DNA of 35,904 nt from Gloeocapsa sp. UFS-A4-WI-NPMV-4B04 (lineage in GTDB: Bacteria; Cyanobacteriota; Cyanobacteriia; Cyanobacteriales; Chroococcidiopsidaceae), in assembly GCA_019359535.1 (NCBI GenBank), contig JAHHHE010000034.1:1-35904 (forward strand), given 5' to 3'. Of this stretch, positions 33,911 to 35,904 are shown one piece after another (position 1 is the first letter of the stretch; each line of letters begins with the position of its first letter). Made by a program: the position numbers and the translations under genes. Under the pieces are notes generated by a model. The model was not told the origin of the DNA and made no database searches. It saw only the letters and a list, made by a program, of their open reading frames with translations.

Positions 33911-34525
33911 ATGTATTTGCCGCCACTGCACCCCATTAGCAACTCTCAATTTTATGTTAGTGGCAATGTAACTATTGACCCCAGTGCTGCGATCGCGCCC
34001 GGTGTTCTCCTCCAAGCAGATCCAGAGAGTCAGATTATAATTGCTTCAGGAGTCTGTATTGGAATGGGAGCAATTCTCCATGCCCACGCAGGTATCCTTG
34101 AGGTTGAGGAAGGAGCAAACATTGGTACAGGAGTTCTGATAGTTGGGAAGGGTAAAATTGAAGCTAGTGCCTGCATTGGTTCAATGACGACAATTTTGAA
34201 TAGCTCTGTTGGAGCAGGAAAAGTTGTGCCGCCTGGTTCTTTAATCGGAGACCCCAGTCGTCAAGTTGCTGAAACTCAAAGATTAGAGTCCACTACCACT
34301 CCGGTCTTTGAGTCCTCGTCAAATCATCAGGTGTCTGAACCATCAGACTCCCCACCAACTCCTGATGAGTCAGTTTCAAATCAGCAAGCGCCTGAAGCCT
34401 CGGAAGCATCTGTTACTCAAGTCTATGGGCAGGCTAGCCTGAACCGACTGTTATCAACGTTGTTGCCGCATAGGCAAGCTTTAAACCGCCCGCTCCAAGA
34501 CGATCAGTCTTCTAACAGTAGTTAG
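33911..34525 (+). CDS. ccmN: Carboxysome assembly protein CcmN
   Basis: 204 residues. An N-terminal hexapeptide-repeat beta-helix (about 15-115) binds the gamma-CA domain of CcmM. A Ser/Pro/Glu-rich flexible linker follows (about 118-170), then the amphipathic encapsulation peptide VYGQASLNRLLSTLLPH (about 171-187), which recruits the CcmK shell. All three parts are present, so the core-to-shell bridge should work. ATG 33911 starts 78 bases after ccmM, and ccmO follows after 33 bases. Confidence 0.93.
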   Translation: MYLPPLHPISNSQFYVSGNVTIDPSAAIAPGVLLQADPESQIIIASGVCIGMGAILHAHAGILEVEEGANIGTGVLIVGKGKIEASACIGSMTTILNSSVGAGKVVPPGSLIGDPSRQVAETQRLESTTTPVFESSSNHQVSEPSDSPPTPDESVSNQQAPEASEASVTQVYGQASLNRLLSTLLPHRQALNRPLQDDQSSNSS

Positions 34526-34558
34526 GTTAGCAAAGCATCTATATAGTCGAGGTCTAAC

Positions 34559-35302
34559 ATGGAGGGACAAACGCGAAGCTCAGAGGACTTTAGAGATAAG
34601 GCACTCGGTTTAGTATCAACTCGTAGTTTTCCGGCGATTGTCGGCACTGCGGACGCGATGTTAAAAACATCTGGAGTAACTTTAGTTGGATATGAAAAAA
34701 TTGGTAGTGGTCATTGTACAGCCATTGTGCGGGGTGGGATCTCTGATGTCCGCTTGGCGGTAGATGCTGGTGCGAGAGCTGCTACAGAATATGGTGAATT
34801 AATTGCAACTTCAGTCATTGCTCGACCTTTAGCCAACCTAGAAGTAGTGCTACCAATCGGGATGCGCTTGGCTCAACTTACTCAAAGGCAAGGAGAAAGC
34901 CGCTTAAGCAAGCAAGCGATCGGCTTATTAGAAACGCGAGGATTTCCGGCTATGGTAGGAGCCGCCGATGCTATGTTGAAGGCGGCAGATGTCCAACTCT
35001 CAGCGCATGAAATTATTGGCTCAGGTTTGTGTACTGCTATTATTCGCGGCGCAGTGGCAGATGTAGCCATGGCTATAGAAGCAGGAATGCATGAAGCGGA
35101 ACGAATTGGCGAGTTGAACGCGGTGATGGTGATTCCGCGACCAATGGAAGATTTAGAACAAACTCTGCCGATAGCAAGTTGCTGGATAGAGCAACCCCAA
35201 CCTTTACGGATACCTACAGCAGTCAAAGAAGTGGAAAAAGAGTTGGTGGCACTGCCCGATTTGAACCAATTAGAAGTTCTGGAAGTTCTGATCGAGGAGT
35301 AG
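34559..35302 (+). CDS. ccmO: Tandem-BMC carboxysome shell protein CcmO
   Basis: 247 residues with two BMC domains in one chain (about 15-100 and 116-202), forming trimers that look like hexamers. Each copy repeats the shell pattern: FPAIVGTADAMLKTSGVTLV with YEKIGSG in the first, FPAMVGAADAMLKAADVQLS with HEIIGSG in the second. CcmO is needed for shell assembly. A charged C-terminal tail (EVEKELVALPDLNQLEVLEV) follows. In many cyanobacteria ccmO is unlinked; here it closes the operon, 33 bases after ccmN. ATG 34559 has no strong ribosome binding site apart from TCGAGG. Confidence 0.92.
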   Translation: MEGQTRSSEDFRDKALGLVSTRSFPAIVGTADAMLKTSGVTLVGYEKIGSGHCTAIVRGGISDVRLAVDAGARAATEYGELIATSVIARPLANLEVVLPIGMRLAQLTQRQGESRLSKQAIGLLETRGFPAMVGAADAMLKAADVQLSAHEIIGSGLCTAIIRGAVADVAMAIEAGMHEAERIGELNAVMVIPRPMEDLEQTLPIASCWIEQPQPLRIPTAVKEVEKELVALPDLNQLEVLEVLIEE

Positions 35303-35462
35303 TTGCCCATAGGTGTCCTTTTTTAACTTTAATGGCGAGATAAGTTAAAGAACTAGAGTTACACAAGATCAACTTGTTGTTAGCTATCAGGTCTAACTTC
35401 AACCGCAAGACTTCCCCTTTCTCAACTCTTAGTTAGGGAGGGAATGAATTGCGGAGAATATT

Positions 35463-35494
35463 TTGGCAACTCAATCTTTTATTTGTGCTATAAT
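35463..35494 (+). promoter_or_regulatory. Extended -10 promoter
   Basis: TATAAT at 35489-35494 is preceded by TGC, giving the extended -10 TGnTATAAT. A TTGGCA at 35463-35468 is a possible but too distant -35 (20-base spacer). A transcript would start near 35501 and run rightward for at least 320 bases before any plausible start codon. Confidence 0.5.
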
Positions 35495-35500
35495 ATACTT

Positions 35501-35824
35501 GGTTAAAGCAGCCTACCAACTGTGAGTGAAAGTCAGAGAAATCGGGACCTCCATAATTTGGGAAATGTTCATTACCATTGACAATTCAGGTTAGGGCGTT
35601 GCCGGTAAGAGTTTGTGGCTTTTAGCTAGAACACGATATCTGGGTAAAAATCTAATCGTAAGAAGGATGACAGTATTTTATTACTGCTCGACTCCTGCCG
35701 TGGGAGATCAGGTGGAGTATAAAAAGATGCCTGGAGAGAGGTTCTGTCGGGGATGCAAGTCATAAGGCTACATCTAGTGGGTCATTTGGCATGAATGTTG
35801 CCATAAAGAAGGTGACCAATTAAA
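35501..35824 (+). ncRNA. Structured untranslated RNA, possible group II intron 5' part
   Basis: This stretch after the promoter lacks a convincing open frame and is rich in G and in short complementary segments. Examples are CTGTGA/TCAGAG around GTGAAAG (about 35519-35538), CTCC/GGAG (about 35693-35705), and a nested hairpin GGTCA/TGACC with TGGCA/TGCCA (35780-35817). The GTGAG at about 35522 and the purine-rich loops recall domain I of bacterial group II introns, but the diagnostic domain V would lie outside the window. A long riboswitch-like leader or an independent small RNA are alternatives. Confidence 0.35.
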
Positions 35825-35904
35825 GTGAAAATACATAGTTTCAATACTCCAGACAGTTTTTTAAACGATTCTACAAGGCTTTCAGAGCTTATGCTTCAAG
35901 GATT
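35825..35904 (+). CDS. Possible 5' end of a gene cut by the window edge
   Basis: GTG 35825 opens a frame that stays open to the last base (MKIHSFNTPDSFLNDSTRLSE and a few more residues). AAGAAGGTGA lies upstream at about 35806, a little far for a ribosome binding site. Only about 26 codons are visible and I recognise no family. If the preceding RNA is a group II intron this could be within it, though the peptide does not look like the start of an intron-encoded reverse transcriptase. Confidence 0.25.
   Translation, partial: MKIHSFNTPDSFLNDSTRLSELMLQG

Noticed and set aside
34882..35310. Minus-strand frame of 142 codons opposite ccmO
   Set aside because: Antisense shadow of the second BMC domain of CcmO, which is clearly coding.
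35425..35460. AGTTAGGGAGGGA followed by TTGCGGAG, resembling the start of cyanobacterial RNase P RNA
   Set aside because: The essential core segment GGAAAGTCCGGGCTC and later conserved parts do not follow, so it is not rnpB.

Overview
The window is chromosomal DNA of a beta-cyanobacterium. Three things show this: a ccmK-K-L-M-N-O carboxysome cluster, an ndhF3-ndhD3-chpY CO2-uptake operon, and many copies of the HIP1 octamer GCGATCGC inside and between genes. Gene content (CYP110-type P450, Uma2 protein, KaiC-like ATPase with PAS kinase, GlcE/GlcF) and many small dispersed repeats suggest a larger-genome cyanobacterium of the Chroococcidiopsis/Gloeocapsa/Nostoc kind. The species cannot be fixed from the sequence.

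Left part (1-7000): a decayed metallo-beta-lactamase-fold gene, about 960 bp without a convincing gene, then a compact galactose operon. The operon reads GH2 beta-glycosidase, galT, an M24-peptidase-fold protein that has lost most metal ligands, and galK. A hydrolase would release galactose and GalK plus GalT would send it into the Leloir pathway; galE and galM are not here.

Middle left (7000-16000): an alpha/beta hydrolase, a cupin gene broken by one stop codon, a one-pass membrane protein, a TspO/MBR-like protein, another membrane protein, a secreted Gly/Thr/Ser-repeat protein with a WGxxGxxG-type C-terminal tail, a CPA1 cation/proton antiporter, a P450 and a Uma2-family protein.

Middle (16000-23700): glcE and glcF (glycolate oxidation, minus strand) diverge from a KaiC-like double ATPase. 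The ATPase overlaps a receiver gene split by an amber codon, followed by a receiver-PAS-histidine kinase. A bicupin dioxygenase-like gene comes next.

Right part (23900-35900): an inorganic-carbon region. On the minus strand ndhF3-ndhD3-chpY (inducible high-affinity NDH-1 CO2-uptake complex) runs into a ParA-type ATPase and a coiled-coil/disordered partner that fit Type 2 McdA/McdB, the carboxysome positioning pair. Divergent from it, over 673 bp of AT-rich DNA, is ccmK2-ccmK1-ccmL-ccmM-ccmN-ccmO. CO2 hydration, shell and core assembly, carboxysome spacing and, 5 kb further left, photorespiratory glycolate oxidation therefore sit in one neighbourhood. The CcmM gamma-carbonic-anhydrase domain has lost one of its three zinc histidines. 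The last 400 bp hold a good extended -10 promoter and a structured, apparently untranslated stretch that runs to the window end.

Four recurring oddities: (1) at least three genes are broken by single-base events (metallo-beta-lactamase, cupin, receiver); (2) dispersed repeats have entered or touch coding ends (galT, ndhF3, ndhD3); (3) one enzyme-fold protein has lost its metal site (M24) and a second, the CcmM gamma-CA domain, has lost a zinc ligand; (4) internal tandem duplications occur in CcmM, McdB and the WGxxGxxG protein.
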